This document shows, piece after piece, positions 45,304 through 60,392 of a stretch of 64,000 nucleotides of DNA. Position 1 is the stretch's first letter; every line of letters starts with the position of its first letter. Under the pieces are notes generated by a model. That model searched no databases and was not told the DNA's origin. It saw only the letters and a list, made by a program, of their open reading frames with translations. The position numbers and the translations under genes are program-made. The DNA is from Glebionis coronaria. Its lineage: Eukaryota > Streptophyta > Magnoliopsida > Asterales > Asteraceae. The DNA is taken from assembly GCA_025667525.1 (NCBI GenBank), contig JANFOE010000581.1, positions 496,001-560,000 of the forward strand, in the 5' to 3' direction.

Positions 45304-48300
45304 TTGCTAAATTGGATTCCATGTTAGTCGTGATTTCCGATTCATTAGTTTCCCTAGTTTCATCACTTAGAGGCACACTAACGCTCGTAGTCACATTTTC
45401 TGTCCTAACCTTAGGCATCCATTTATATCCTGGAGGACATTGGTTAGCAAACCACCATTTCCAAGGCTTGCTAGCAGACTCATATAATTCCCTTATTCTG
45501 CTTCTAGGGTTCTTAGTGGTGGAGTCTGATGCAATACTTTTCTTAGGGGGGGTTGCACCAGAATGGTTCACTTTGCGTTTGGGTTTTCTAGCACTAATAG
45601 GCATCACAGTTTGCTTCTTAGTTCTAGTTTCTACGCCTTTGACATTATTCGAAACACACATAGCATGATTAGCATTAGCACACTTTCCACATTTCACACA
45701 AACAAACTTAACTTTCATAGCATTCAAAGTTGAATCATTCAAATCGTCATTACACGCGATTACAGACGTTTTATTCTTAGAAACATTGAAAATCCTAGGG
45801 TGTTCTTCTACTTCCTTCATCTTCCCTTGACTTTTGTTTTGCCAGACCTTTTCATTCATGCAAGTGCTCTTAAGCTGGGGCCGGCTAACACTAGCAGTGG
45901 GGACTACTCCTGTAGTAAAAGACACACGTCTATTAGTGTTTCTAGAAGTCTGAGGTGATTGACTTTCTTTGTTTTGTGTGGGTTTAGTGGTCAATCTATA
46001 CATCCCTGGTTTAACCACATTAGTGTTCTTAATGCTTTGTGATCGAATATTTGTTTTGGGAGTGTTTTGTGGTAACCTATCCTTCCCATCCGTCTTGGGG
46101 GCAAACGCAGGTTTTGCAAATGCAGAATTAGAGAAAACAGATGGTTTTCCCAAGACAGAGGGTCTAGTCACTTTTTGAGCATTGGGTTGTCTTACAACAG
46201 GTTTCTTAACACTAGGTTCCACAATCTTCCCACCCATCTTAGCAATGAGTTTCTGCAACTCTGCTATCGCTCTGTCCCTGTCTTGTAACTGAGCTTTCAA
46301 CCCTTTAATTTCCAAATTCTGTTCGTTCATTTCTCGAAACGTTTGGGAAAGTTTTTCTTGCAGTTTATTATTATGTGGAAAACTACCAACGTCTTTTTGC
46401 AAAGCAAGTTCAAGAGAATGACAATGTTTTTGAAGGAAATCAGTTTTGTGTTGAAGTAACTCAAAAGCCTTTTTATCAACATTTTCTTTATGTTTCGAAA
46501 GCTCAAGTTCAAGACGCTCACACTCTTTGATTTTATCAAGATATTTGCATGCAACATCAGAATATTCATCGATATCAGCACAAGATTGAAGAGTAACACA
46601 CAAAATATCTTTGGAGAGACATTCTTCTAAGAGTAGATCATATTCTTTTGAAAATTCTAATTTGTCATTTTGAAGGTCATCAATTTCTTTTTCAAGAGAC
46701 TCAACATATTTCAAATCATCAAACATTTCAGACTGAATTAAATTTTCAAACTCAAGAACATGTTCTTTTATTATCTTCGTATTTGGTATTAAAAGTTCTT
46801 TCACAAGCACAGTTATGTCGTGAGGAATCTCGGTTTTCCACTTATCCTTTTGACGTTTCTCCCAATCGCTTTCAACAATTGATTGAACATTATTAACGTG
46901 GTGTTTAAGAAAACCAAGTGTTTTTCGACTTTTGCTTTTAGAAGCATCTAGAGGCAAATAGTTAATATATTTAAAAACATTAGTTTTCCTCTTAGTGGCA
47001 AAAGCATTTTTCCATTGAATTCTTTTTTGTTTGCATTCTAAAAATAATTCCTCACGAGACTTCTGTTTTTGTGGAGTGAAAAGACCATAAAGACTGTTTT
47101 CATAAGCATAGTTATATGGTTTCACAAAATCTTTATTTACCGGTGATCTACTCACCTCATCCCAAAGGGACGTCTCTTCACTATCGAGGTTAGCTACAGG
47201 GCAATCATGATTGGTCCATTCGGACTCGTCAAGATATAAATGGGGTTTTGCAGCTTGAGCTTGTTCGAGGTACTTGGGGGTGGCAAAGCTAGGTTGACCT
47301 TTGAAAAACGACCGAGGTGCTATCATTCTTACGGTTTGAATAGAGTCATGTGTATTATAAACAACTTTTTTCAAAAAATCGACTTGTTCTTCGAGATCCT
47401 TTACTTTTTCAGTATCTTTGCTTTGTCTATTTTTGAAATCTTGTTTTAATGTTTCAACCTCTTGTTTCTTCTCGTCAAGAACATTAGCAGAATCGGTGGT
47501 GTTCATAGAAAGCCTCTGTTCAAGTTCATTAACTTTTGTTGTGGCAAGATACGTTTTTTGACGTTCATCACTTAATAAAACATTAAATTGACGTTTTTAT
47601 TTAGTTAACAAAGCAAGAGCTTCATTGTATTTATTTTCAAAATCGTCCTTTTTAACGTTGATGACACGACTTTTGTACCCCGCAAGCTCGTTGGTCTTTT
47701 GAAGAAGCTCAGCCCTATAACTATCAATAGTCTCACTAGATTTTATAAGAGCGGCTTTGCATTCTTCAAAGTTTTGAGTGAGCGCTGTGTTTGCCTTCTT
47801 TAATTGCTTTTGATTCTTTCTATTTTCATTGACATCTTTTTGTAAACTAGCAATTAAATTAGCAAGCGCGACACGCTCCTCGTCATCATACTCATTTGCA
47901 TGTTGATCATCCTCAAACTCATTATTGCACATGTCTGATGAATCGGGTGTGGTATTGCTATCAACCGTTTCCATCATACACGTGTCAGTAATTGTTGTTG
48001 GTAGATCACTATGCTCATGTGTATCACCAAACACATTATATTCAGCATCATCTTGTACCTTATCAATTAGCTCGGTATCAAAGATAGGACCATTGTCATC
48101 TTCAGTGACGTTAAGGACCTCATGAATCTTTGCCATGTATGAATAATGTGCCTCGAGTTCTTGGTCGGAGAGTTCATCATCTGTGTCGTCAAGCATTTCT
48201 CCTTCCTCAGCTGATAACTTGATTCCAGCTTCCATTTTCTTGCACAACAGCATCTTTTCCTTATGATAACCATAATCTTTAACCCTCTTTGGCTGCCTGC

Positions 48301-49564
48301 ATTCCTTGGCCAAATGCCCAAAACCTCTGCAGTTAAAACACTGAATCCCACTTTGTTGCACAACTTGAGTACCAACAGTTTCCCTATTTCCAACAACAGT
48401 AGCCACCCTCTGATTATCATACTTAGGTTGTCGATCATACTTTGGAGGACTCTCAACACGTCTTCGTGTGTCATACCTTAGAGGACTCTGTGCATGGGTG
48501 TTCCTCGAGTTTGAAGATGTTCGAAGGTTGTTGTTGGTGGGTTTGTAGATTTTCTTATATTGCTTCATAACGAAAGCCATTTGTTGCTTGAATTCCCTAT
48601 ACCTTTGAGCTAATTCTTCATCACTGTCTTCTTCGGATGATTGCTCAGGTATGGGTGATGGTGCTCTAGCAACTTCTTTGCCTCGGGATCGTGTTGGAAC
48701 ATGTGACTTGGAGACAATGGATGATCGTGGTGATGATGATTGAGTAGAGTAGGTCTTTGAAGTACGGGAGTGATATTCTGGGTAATGTTGAGTGGTAGAC
48801 ACCAAAGCAAGTGGATTGGAAATCTTTGCAACTCGTTCAGCTCGAAGTTCATTTGCCTCATTTTGAAATTGTTTCAAGATGTCAAAGAGCTTGTGATATG
48901 AAACTTCGTCTAACTTTTGTTGTTGTTTGACCAAGGTGACAAACCGTGTCCACTCTGGTTGAAGTTGCTGTAGAAATTGGACATTGACTTGCATGGTGGA
49001 TACTTGCAAGTTGTTTCGGGTCATATCATTCATCATCTTGTAGAATCAGGAGTAATAAGAATCAATTGATTCCCCATCCTTTGATGTAAACTTGCCAAAG
49101 TTCCAAAACATCTTAGTTTTCACATTTTGTTTGTTAAGTGATTCACCTTGTTGCAATCTTTCAATGGCCGTCCACATTTCTTGAGCAGTAGGACATGCGT
49201 CAACTATAGAGTAAATCTCATCTCCAATGCCACTGAGAATTAAGTAGATTGCTTCCTTCTCTGCATCAAACCACGCACCGTTCTCTGGGGTGAGGTCGGT
49301 CCTCTTCTCATCACGTTCATATGCGGGTTGTGCGTCACTTGTGTCTGTGGCTGGTACTGCAGGAACTTGAATCCTTGAGAGTTTATAGGGTCCTTCCAAA
49401 ATACATTGCCTTAAAGCATCACCGTTAGGTTTTGTGTCAAGGTAACGTATAAAACGGGATTGCCATTGATCATATCGACCCAACACAAGCATTGGTGGCC
49501 TTTCCTTGTTACCTGCCACCATTATGTTGTTGTTCGTCACACGGTATTCGGCAGTAGAATCCAT
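45197..49564 (-). pseudogene. Very long Copia gag with two in-frame stops
   Basis: One reading frame of about 1456 codons, broken only by TGA at about 49043 (after DSYYS) and TAA at about 47595 (after LALLTK). The N-terminal part (from MDSTAEYRVTNNN) is a Copia gag domain with LILSGIGDEIYSIVDACPT. A zinc knuckle, CFNCRGFGHLAKEC, is at about 48299-48340. A long charged, heptad-rich region (about 46200-47900) is predicted coiled coil. A second Cys/His cluster, CVKCGKCANANHAMC, lies at about 45657-45701. The gag is much longer than in most Copia elements. Gag forms the particle and binds the RNA; the two stops would give a truncated protein unless read through. Confidence 0.85.
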
Positions 49565-50522
49565 CTCAATATTCTCTGAAATGATGAATTGAATGTGGAT
49601 CTTAAGTAGTTGTGTTGTGATTGTATGGTTGTTGAAATTCCGAAAATTGCGATTTTTTTCTCAGCCCGACAATAAATTCCTCAGTCCGACAAAACGGTAG
49701 ACCTAAAAAATTTGTAATCACCAAATTTTAAAATTGAGCTAGAAATGTCCTAAAACTAGTATGGAAAAAATTTGATTTTACTGGACCTAAAAAATTTTAA
49801 CTCTTTTTTTTTTTTTTTTTTTTTTAATCTTCGTGTAAACTACGTTCCGAAACTAGTCTAGATGGTGGCTAAATCTAAAAAATACTCAAACAAAATTTAG
49901 CTAAACATGTCATCGGAATGTGCCATCGGAATGCCCATCGGAATGTTGCTTAGATCGGAATGTCCTTTTGATCGCAATGTGCACCTGTTGGAATCCTCCA
50001 GATCGCATTGTGCACCTGTCGGAATATTCAGATCGCAATGTGTACCTATCGAAATCCCAGATCGGAATGTGTACCTATCGCAATGTGGCTGTCGCAATGT
50101 GGGCAGAGTAACGTTTCAAGATTGCCTTAAATCCGTCGCAATCCAGATCGCAATAACGATCGGAATGTTCAGATCGGAATAAGGGGCTATCGCAATACTA
50201 ATCGCAAAGTAAAACCCTAGGGTTATTGCGATCGAAACCGTACTACCTTTTCCGAAATTCAAGCTGTCGCAATAAGGGGCCTTGTTTTTCCAACTTTTTA
50301 GGCAACGATTTTAGCAACTTTTAGGCAACAAATTTAGCAACTTTTAGGCAACAAGATCGTGTTTTTAACCAAACCAAAACAACCAAATCTCTACAACAAG
50401 TATATAGAAGATTTGTAGCAAGAGATAGAACACGAAAAACACAAAAAAATTCGAATTCGAGATGATTTATGGATTAAATCACACGAATCATATGAAAACA
50501 CAACAACCAATCACAAAACTAC
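49565..50522 (-). other. Copia 5' leader with iterated motif arrays
   Basis: Untranslated leader between primer-binding site and gag. It contains a run of 22 T (49804-49825), an array of atcgcaatgtg/atcggaatg words (49907-50290) and a roughly 23-bp repeat (tttaggcaacaaatttagcaa, two and a half copies, about 50299-50352). Confidence 0.7.
49907..50290 (-). repeat. Iterated TTGCGATC-type motif in the Copia leader
   Basis: On the sense (minus) strand, words such as cacattgcgatc and cattccgatctg recur about 20 times in 380 bases. ATTGCGATCTGGATT (plus-strand 50154-50140) is identical to a 15-mer in the Athila LTR array (32603-32617). Confidence 0.75.
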
Positions 50523-50543
50523 CCCATGGCGATTGATACCAAT
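50523..50543 (-). other. Primer-binding site of the Copia element
   Basis: The minus strand reads aaTTGGTATCAATCGCC next to the LTR. TGGTATCA matches the start of the initiator-Met tRNA-complementary site used by most Copia elements; the rest diverges. Confidence 0.7.
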
Positions 50544-50941
50544 TGTTGTCCCTAATATATGATGATTGTAATACACGAATTTAAAGAAAGAAAGGTATAA
50601 TGAGAAGAATTCTAGAGAGAGAAAGTAGTGAGAGAAAGTAGAGAGAAAATGGTTGGTGAAACTTATGGAATATTAGATTAGAGAAAATGAAATGACCAAC
50701 ACCCTTCCTAACATGCTAGGAAGGGTTTATATAGCCTTTGCTTACATGTAGCTTAATGGGCTATATGATCATGGGCCGGGCTTTCCTTTTGGGCTTTGGT
50801 TACTTATTAATGAACCTTAGCTTAAGGTTAAGCCCGTAATAACACGACTAATATACTACCTATTACAACGTTCTAAAATACGATACATAATAAACATATG
50901 ACCGAGCATTCTTGTTTGGCTCAATATTTTTGAGGCTAACA
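50544..50941 (-). repeat. Copia 5' LTR (minus orientation)
   Basis: 398 bp, nearly identical to 38781-39178. The promoter box TATATAAA reads on the minus strand at 50733-50726, followed by the CCCTTCCTA/TAGGAAGGG hairpin. Confidence 0.95.
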
Positions 50942-50946
50942 AATGG

Positions 50947-52922
50947 CCAACGAGTGAAGTTGTACTTTGGTGAGGACATCTCTCAAGAGATGATTCCATC
51001 CCTCACCACGTTCCCCATGAACTAATTTTGGGTCGAGTCAGGCTCGTGACTCGGTTATAAAAAACAAGCGCTCCTCGGGAGGCAGCCCGAGTTTCTATCC
51101 TTTTCTGTTTTAACCTCCTAAGTGTAGGGGGACCTATATAGGTGTTTGTGTTTGTGTGGTGATGTGATTACAGGGATAAGTGCACTCTTGGAATCTCTGA
51201 AGAACCGTGCTCCCGTGTTATCTGAAATCCGGTTCTATCTCTCAACTATCGTGATTCAATTTTCTTCATACTCACATTTGAAATTGATCACGTTAGTCGT
51301 CTCTCCCTTAACTTGATTTAACCAACGTGCGCAATGTCATAAGTGTAAAGGAGATTTTTCCCACATGCTTAAACATTGAGGACAATGTTTATCTTAAGTG
51401 TAGGGGGGGACTTCTATCGAAGTTTTAAGTGGACTTTTTCATGAAAATGCCTTCATTTAACCGGAAAATCATATTTTTCAACATTTTTCAAATTTTTTAT
51501 TAACTTTGGCCATTTAGTCGTAATTTTTAAATTTTTATCGTTGCTTTCATATGTATATACCCCGCAATAAAGTCAAAAATATTAATAAAATGGTGTAGCT
51601 AGTTTAGAAGTCTTTGACATATTAGGCCCGTTGCGATTATTTTGACTCAACCCGAATAGACTTATCCAAGTTTATTCTAGCTAGTATCCTTAACCATGTA
51701 GACCTTAATTGGTTTATTAGGCTAAGTATCCACGAGTCTCATTACTTGCGATTTTAAATTGTGGAGGACGAGAAATGATAGAGTCAATTATAAGTCGGTA
51801 TTCTTGCACAAGCTCACTTGGTGTGATTATTTGCCTATTCTCCCATCACTTGCTAATAATTTATCTGCAATAAGTAAGGTCGTACGATTTGAAAAGTTAC
51901 TTAGCTTCTAGCCCAAGATCGTTTAAAAGTTGCTCGGTAATGATAAGAGTTCATAGCCAAGGCATAACTTATGAAGCGGGGCGCAAAGATTGGCGAGTCC
52001 GAAAAGGCCCTAACAAGGCATGAGGATTCAATTTTATTGCTGAAGATCCAAAGTGATGTGAAAAGCATTATTCCCAAAATCAATATGAAGGATCAAGACT
52101 CACGACGAAAAGCAATCAACTCCCTTAAAGATCATGGAGAAGTCTATCCGAAAAGACCCTAACAAGGTATGAGAATAAATAGATCCAAGTCTGAAAAGGA
52201 GGCGGATCGTTGTATCTCAAAACCCCAATTAGAAATTGAAGAAATAATCATGAAGTCGTAGTCAACAAAGTTGGAGTACCCCTCAAATGTCTCCAAGTGA
52301 AGAACCTCTATTAACGATGAGAAGACCACTATCTCAAGAACGTCTCTCGAAGATATGAAGTATGAAGTACATGCCAAATATCGGCCCGAGAAAGGTCTCA
52401 AATCGTGAACCAAGTTATGCCAAGATATGAACTTTTTGATATCCCGAGAAGCAGTTTTAAGAGATTTTGTCCTTTAGCTAACTATTGATCAAATCGTTCT
52501 ACTTTGCTTTCAGCCTAAATAAACTATCGAAATAAGTCCAGAAATGCATCTTCATGATCATTCTAAGACAAAAATAAAATATAAGAGATACACCTAGGAA
52601 TAAGGGAGTTTAAGCATCTAATTAAGCCATGTGTGTAAGTGTTTGATATGCTAACTTATAATAACAATGATCTCGTTTTTAAGCTTAGTTTGGGGAACGT
52701 GAAACTTGAGGGTGATAAATCTTCGCATCACCAAAGCCCTAATGTAAGTCCTTGATCTCTTTGTAAGTTATTTCCATCCTTTTGTTTACTTTAAAGTTTT
52801 GATTTATCTCAGTACTTTAATTTTTGTTTAGTAGTATGTTAATAAGGCCAAGGTTGATTGATTATGAGAAAAGTGTAAATTTGCTTTATCACTAAGCATT
52901 ACATGAGGGCATGGCAATGGTT
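50947..52922 (+). other. Athila pol end and 3' non-coding region
   Basis: The first 80 bases finish the pol frame (QRVKLYFGEDISQEMIPSL..., stop near 51031). About 1.9 kb without a long reading frame follows, including the gc-rich inverted motif ctcctcgggaggcagcccgag near 51072, a landmark often seen in Athila/Tat elements. No env-like gene is supported. Confidence 0.7.
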
Positions 52923-52936
52923 AAGTGTAGGGGATT
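52923..52936 (+). other. Polypurine tract of the Athila element
   Basis: aagtgtaggggatt directly before the 3' LTR; the same tgtaggggg word occurs at 51122 and 51400. Confidence 0.65.
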
Positions 52937-54642
52937 TGATAGGTGTAAAAACACCCATCCTTTTACCACTTATTTCTGGCTAAAACAAGACCAAAACACG
53001 TATTTAATATCATTTGTTTGGAATTATGCGTGGTTTTTGTGTTTATTGTGTTTTCAGAGTCAACCGGGAGAATATTGAAGAAAACATGGGATTGCACGGG
53101 TTTTATCGAGGAAAAAGACTCAAGACGAAGTCTATTATCCAAGAGATGCAAAAGATTTGAAGTCATTGTGCCTATTTGAAGATTTATCGAAGAATAGAGC
53201 CAAAGATGGAAGATTCATATATGTCGAAGAACTCGAGTCTATTAAACAAAAGATTATAAGACGATTTGGAATTATTCACTGACACTTCTCAAAATCCAAA
53301 GTCAGAAACGTTTATTTAAAGAAACGTGAAGACTAAAGAAGAAAGAAGAAAAGAAGCCCAAACCAAAGCCCATTCACAAGCCCACCATCACACGCCTATA
53401 AATAGGACTTTACTTCACAAATTGGGAGCTAGTTAGTCTTAGTTTTTCATTTTTTTTCATTCTCTCTAGTTTTAGAGAGAGAAAGTTCTCAACTTTCTCT
53501 CACTAGGATTTTTCTTTTCTTCATTTTTACCTTTTCAAGTTTTAAGCTTTTTGTATTTTGGATTTCACTAATCTAATTCAAGTTAAGCTTTTTGTTCCTT
53601 AATCTATTTCTACCTTTCTTTATATTATATTGATCTTAATCTGAAAAGTTAATGCTTGATTCGATTGGTTCTCAAATCGTGTTGATTTTGATGTTTCGTG
53701 ATTAAGAGGTTGATCTTCATATTCCTACATAAGCTCTCCTACGAATAAGCTATAAGCTTTTGATGCTTATTAGCTTCTTTGTAGTCTCGGCTTATTCATT
53801 TTCAAGCTTTGTTTTAAAAAGTTTTCTTATTTTATGTTTTGTTCATTAAATCTCGGATATTAGATTTCAAAAGTTAACGAATTTGTGCTTATTAAATCTT
53901 TGAGAAGTTTGAAAATGCTTATTTGATTACTGCTTATTGAATTAAACTTATTTTCTTTCTTGGACGTCTTTGCCATCTCATTAGGTTTTACTGCTACGAT
54001 CGTCTAGAGTGCGATCAGTTGTCCCTTCCCTGGTACGATCCACGCCCAAAATCACTTACTTTGATCTGGGGTGCGATCGGGTCGCTTTTCCTTGCTACGA
54101 TCGCCTAGAGTGCGATCCATTGTTACGATCTGGAACCACGATCAAGACCACGATCACTAGCTGTGATCATGGTTGCGATCTGTTAGTAAGATCGTCCTTC
54201 TTCCATCGTACTAGTGAGTACGATCCATTCTTTGGTTATCATCGCATTGAGTGCGATTAGTGGGCACGATCGGATTGCGATCTGGATTATTGTTTGAGTA
54301 CGATCGGGTTACGATCGGACACAGATTTATGTTTTGTTTTTGCTTAATTTTTCAAATCTAGTTTTTCCCGCTCTTTTACTTAGTTTATTCCCAACTTGTT
54401 TTTAAGTTTTTGAACTGTCAAGTTTTAATTTCCAAAGTTGCACGCTCTTATTTGTAGTTTGATTTTAAGACTTCTAATTTTCTCAACAATAATTTTAATT
54501 ACTTGCATTTAGTTTCAAATTTAGATAACTAAAACCAAACCCCCCTATTTGTAACCAAGAACAATCATTCCACTTTCAACCGTGATCAATTCGAGAGGAT
54601 TCCGAGAGATAATCTAGAACCCCATAGCAAATCAGAGTATCA
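52937..54642 (+). repeat. Athila 3' LTR
   Basis: 1706 bp, TGATAGGTGT...GAGTATCA, matching 31267-32971. It is followed by AAAGC, the target duplication. Confidence 0.92.
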
Positions 54643-54647
54643 AAAGC

Positions 54648-56811
<2,164 letters not shown>

Positions 56812-56950
56812 AAAAAATTCTTATATAAGAAGGATAGTGAAACAATGCCTTAAATACAAAATTCTATAAAAATGACACATGTAATTAATTAAATGGTTTC
56901 AATAAAATGCTTCAAAAAGAAAATAGAAATTACAAATTATGACTTAATAT

Positions 56951-56999
<49 letters not shown>

Positions 57000-58068
57000 A
57001 TTCATTATAGGTATAATTATAATTTGAAACCACAGTTTTTAATCTAGTCATATCCCAGTCACATCTTTAAACCAATCAGATTTCAGCAATTCCTAAAAAG
57101 TCTCCATTTTCCCTGTTTTTCATGATTTGATATCGCACTTTTTTAAAATTGCGTTATGGAAACGCAGAGTTCGAAATCACTTTTTCAAAATCGCGTTTTG
57201 TAAAAATATTTTTGTTTCTTTCGATTTTTTTTTAAAAAAACTTCCATTCGCAAGATTTGAACATGGTAACTTCGCGTTAGGGGTAATCAAACTTACCAAG
57301 CTGCTATGGTAAAGTTTTTGTTTAACAATTACTAACCCATATACTTGAACACACTAAAGTAAATACCTTAATTTTTGAAATATATATTTATTAATTTTCT
57401 TTTTAAGTTTCGAATTTTTCTATTTTTTAAATTTCGAAATTGTTTTTTTTCCAGTTTATTTTTTATTTTTTTAAAGTTTATCTTTAATTGCATATTGAAC
57501 TTTTAAAAACACTGCCCCATATCAAACCCTAAACCTAATATATCCTTCATTAAATCATCGTCTTCCCAAGAACCTAATAATCATGTATCCTACAAGCAAT
57601 CTTCTTCTCAGTATCATTCGTTTCCTTTGGTTAACAATATATAACTTTTCTTTATAAGTAACAAAAACGTGCAAGTTCAATTCACATGTCAAATAAATAA
57701 GGAACTAGGTTAGAAGGCGCGATGGTTCGTTTGGAGCAAGTTTCTGAATAGATTCGACACTAATGAAGGCTCTGGAGGTTGTTTTATATTGATTAAATAA
57801 TTTTTCTATACCAAGTTACATATGATTATTACCTGTATTTTTTTTCCTTACAGAGGATCAAACGTCCAACTGATAGCACTTGTGGAAAGAGTGGTAGCAG
57901 GTGAAGAAGTCTCTGATCTCACTATACGAATCCTTTGAACAACCATCAGCTTAGCCTCAATTCTTAATCACCAACGTTTATTCTACTATTACTTATAGGT
58001 ATGCACTTAATTCTTGGTTAGAGGTAATTTTATCCTTTAATGCGTGAATAATTTGTTACTATTACCAG
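56812..58068. other. AT-rich DNA, second AT microsatellite at 56957-56992
   Basis: No gene recognised. Positions 57855-57950 follow a splice-acceptor-like ttccttacag and read GSNVQLIALVERVVAGEEVSDL before a stop, so an exon remnant is possible. The family is unknown. Confidence 0.35.
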
Positions 58069-58148
58069 GTTGAGTTTGATGAAGAAGGCAAGGTTTATGG
58101 TGTCAAGTGTAAAAAAGTTGTTTACATGCTTCTGATTTTCCTAACAAG
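58069..58148 (+). pseudogene. Exon fragment resembling Rab GDP-dissociation inhibitor
   Basis: After the acceptor ttaccag the frame reads VEFDEEGKVYGV and KCKKVV, close to the conserved plant GDI exon. A short segment is missing between the two parts and the frame shifts before PNK. A donor-like AAG|GTAAAA ends it. GDI normally retrieves Rab GTPases from membranes in the cytosol. This is a lone damaged exon with no other GDI sequence adjoining, so it is not functional. Confidence 0.6.
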
Positions 58149-58709
58149 GTAAAATCTTTTGGTATTTAATATGATGCTTTATGATCTTTTCATAATTATG
58201 GATGACAGTGGAGAAGGTTTAACAAGTTAGAATACATTGGCGCATTCGCCTTACTACATATTTGGAAATAATGAATTATTTTCTATCTTTGTAGGTGAAG
58301 TTTACTTGTTTTAAAGCCTGGTGAAATTAGTAACCTATGAGAGGATCAGATCATTCCAGAGGATTCACCACTTAATTCTCATTATAAACCATCTTTATTC
58401 ATGCCCGCTAATTCCAACAAAGTGGCTTCACGAACGACACATCCTGTTGATCCACTTCCCATTGAACAATATATTTCTGGAAATGGTGTTCGATGCAAAA
58501 GAATCCTACTACTTGCATACCAGGTATCAAGTTTACGAGTATGTCGCCTGCATTTGCTTTCTGCTAGCAAAATTCAATACCCAAAATTATGTCATGGCCA
58601 CCACTCCAAAGCATGACCATCAGTATTCCCATGTAAGGTTTTTATTTCATTAGTTATTGGTTGATTCTATTCTAAACTTCCGTTAAAAATGCTTTTCATT
58701 ATGTCATAG
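58149..58709 (+). other. Exon-mosaic spacer with an unassigned open frame
   Basis: Overlapping frames at 58321-58653 and 58401-58616 (MPANSNKVASRTTHPVDPLP...) show no recognised domain. No boundary of a transposon is visible. Confidence 0.3.
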
Positions 58710-58836
58710 GTCTGTAATCTTCTATTGATCCCAGTTGATAATAGAGGGGTGGCGGTGGTGCGTGCTCCAATTGTTGTGAACATGGAAGTTGCTGAGGTGC
58801 AAGCTGAAAGAAAAAAGATGATTAACAAGATCAAAG
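58710..58836 (+). pseudogene. Exon-like fragment of an unidentified gene
   Basis: Bounded by an acceptor-like catag and a donor-like CAAAG|GTAGAC. It reads PVDNRGVAVVRAPIVVN then MEVAEVQAERKKMINKIK. It looks like real coding sequence but no family is named. Neighbouring fragments come from different genes. Confidence 0.4.
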
Positions 58837-59580
58837 GTAGACTTTCTGTCGTCATTCAAATTCCCTAACTTTCCAATCTTTAGGGTTTGATTTTTTTAGA
58901 GATATCATAAAAACATTGGACACTTTGGAATGTGTTTTATAAGGGTATCTTTTTATAATAATCTCAAAAAGACAGTTATTAAGAATCATGTTAGTGATAA
59001 GGACAAATAGTGTTATGAAACTTCATTATAAGGATTCACAATGCAAAAATAAAAGTCGAGTGATGAGAATAATGACTCACAATGAAAAAATAAAATCCCT
59101 AACACTGTACTTAATTATGGCTGCAGTAACGACAGTACTTAATGGCCGATTTCTGTTCTTGCGAAACTGAAACTGTTCTTAAATGCTTATGAAAATATTC
59201 AAACCGGAAAATAATGGCTGGTAAGTCACCGCTCCATCTCAGTCTTGACGGACTTAATAAATGTCAAGTTCTTCTTATTTCGGGTCTTTCTTTAATAAAT
59301 AGTCCTGCTATTTCTTAGTTTATATATAAGTTTTTCAGTGGTTTTCTGGTGTTTTTTTATATGTTTAGATAATATATGAGGTTGTTAATGTTTAGCTTTA
59401 GTCAGAAGTATGCAAATTGTTCTATTGATTGTCTAAAGAGAAGATGAAAATCAGTGTTAACAATAAGAGTAATAATTGCCCAGCTACTCATACACTGTAT
59501 GGTTTTATATAGTTGGTTTGCTGACAGTAGGATTTTCTTAAAGGTTAAATGAATGGTCTTCTTATTCTGATTCCTTTAGA

Positions 59581-59793
59581 CTATAGCAACTGAATATTAC
59601 ATCGTTGCCGATTCAGTTCTCTATCTTGTGAGGAAAGAGATTTTTTTTCTTTAGACACACCACCAGGTAACTGAAAGCCATTATCCAGCTCAAAGACAAC
59701 AGTATCCTTGGGTATTTCCTCCCATCTTATAGATTTCACATTGATGAGGCTGCAAACATATTCCATAGTTGTTGACACCAAAAGACCAGTCAT
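59581..59793 (-). pseudogene. Exon-like fragment of an unidentified gene
   Basis: A 70-codon minus-strand frame with RWEEIPKDTVVFELDNGFQL in the middle. Its codon use looks protein-like. Family unknown; it runs opposite to the GDI and FtsH fragments. Confidence 0.3.
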
Positions 59794-60392
59794 CTAGAAG
59801 TCCGAAGCTATACCACTGATAGAAATGTGAAAGCCAAGGTTTATTCTTACATGAAAAGTGGTTTTCATAAATTTAAGCCAAGGTTTTCCTTCAAATCTAA
59901 GCGTCAATTCTCTTCTTGAAGATAAAAATAGTATATCACTATATAGTCATTTTAGTTTCTTACCTTTTAACTATATATTCCTGTTACAACAGATATGATA
60001 TGTTTTGGCAGTTGCATATATATAGGCCACTATATTTTTTTCCTGTCAACCTATCAAGTTTTTACGAACTTATATGGATTAATATCTTGATCATTTCTTT
60101 TTTTAGTAATTATGGTGGAATCATTAGTGCTGAGATCACCAGCCATCAGTCTCGACTTATATATGGTAATCAAACGCATAAAAGACGACCAAAGTGTATG
60201 GCAGAAAAAAGATAGATAAACTAAAAATTACCTCGGGTCACGTAATTCAAGTAATCTCCTGTCATTAACATTAGCTAATCAACCAAGGCTGTGTAGTATT
60301 ATCATAACGTTGCTATGCACATATACCAAGTTAATCTCAATCCTGTGAATATATGATGCTCATGTGATTTATCATTGCATAAAAATGCTTAC

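Larger units (their letters stand above)
38781..50941 (-). mobile_element. SIRE/Maximus-like Copia retrotransposon, nested in the Athila element
   Basis: 12,161 bp, minus orientation. It has 398-bp LTRs differing at two positions by eye (99.5%), the 5-bp duplication AATGG, a Met-tRNA-type primer-binding site, a very long gag, pol in the Copia order (protease, integrase, RT, RNase H), 2.6 kb of 3' non-coding DNA and a purine tract. The RT box [11 protein letters not shown] and the overall size fit the SIRE/Maximus lineage. Two in-frame stops in gag and a gag/pol frame change are the only coding lesions seen. The near-identical LTRs indicate a recent insertion. Confidence 0.92.
31267..54642 (+). 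mobile_element. Athila-type Gypsy retrotransposon, carrying a nested Copia element
   Basis: Two LTRs of about 1705 bp in direct orientation, a TGGCGCCG-type primer-binding site, gag, protease, RT, RNase H, integrase, a long 3' non-coding region and a purine tract are all present in order. The flanking bases are AAAGT (31262-31266) and AAAGC (54643-54647), a 5-bp duplication with one change. The target carried a tandem repeat: aaaagctgttgacacac appears at 31233 and again just right of the element. Without the nested Copia the element is about 11.2 kb. Several lesions make it non-autonomous. Confidence 0.9.

Noticed and set aside
54009..54260. 83-residue open frame repeated in both Athila LTRs
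   Set aside because: It is read through the CGATC array of the LTR; its duplication only reflects the LTR pair.
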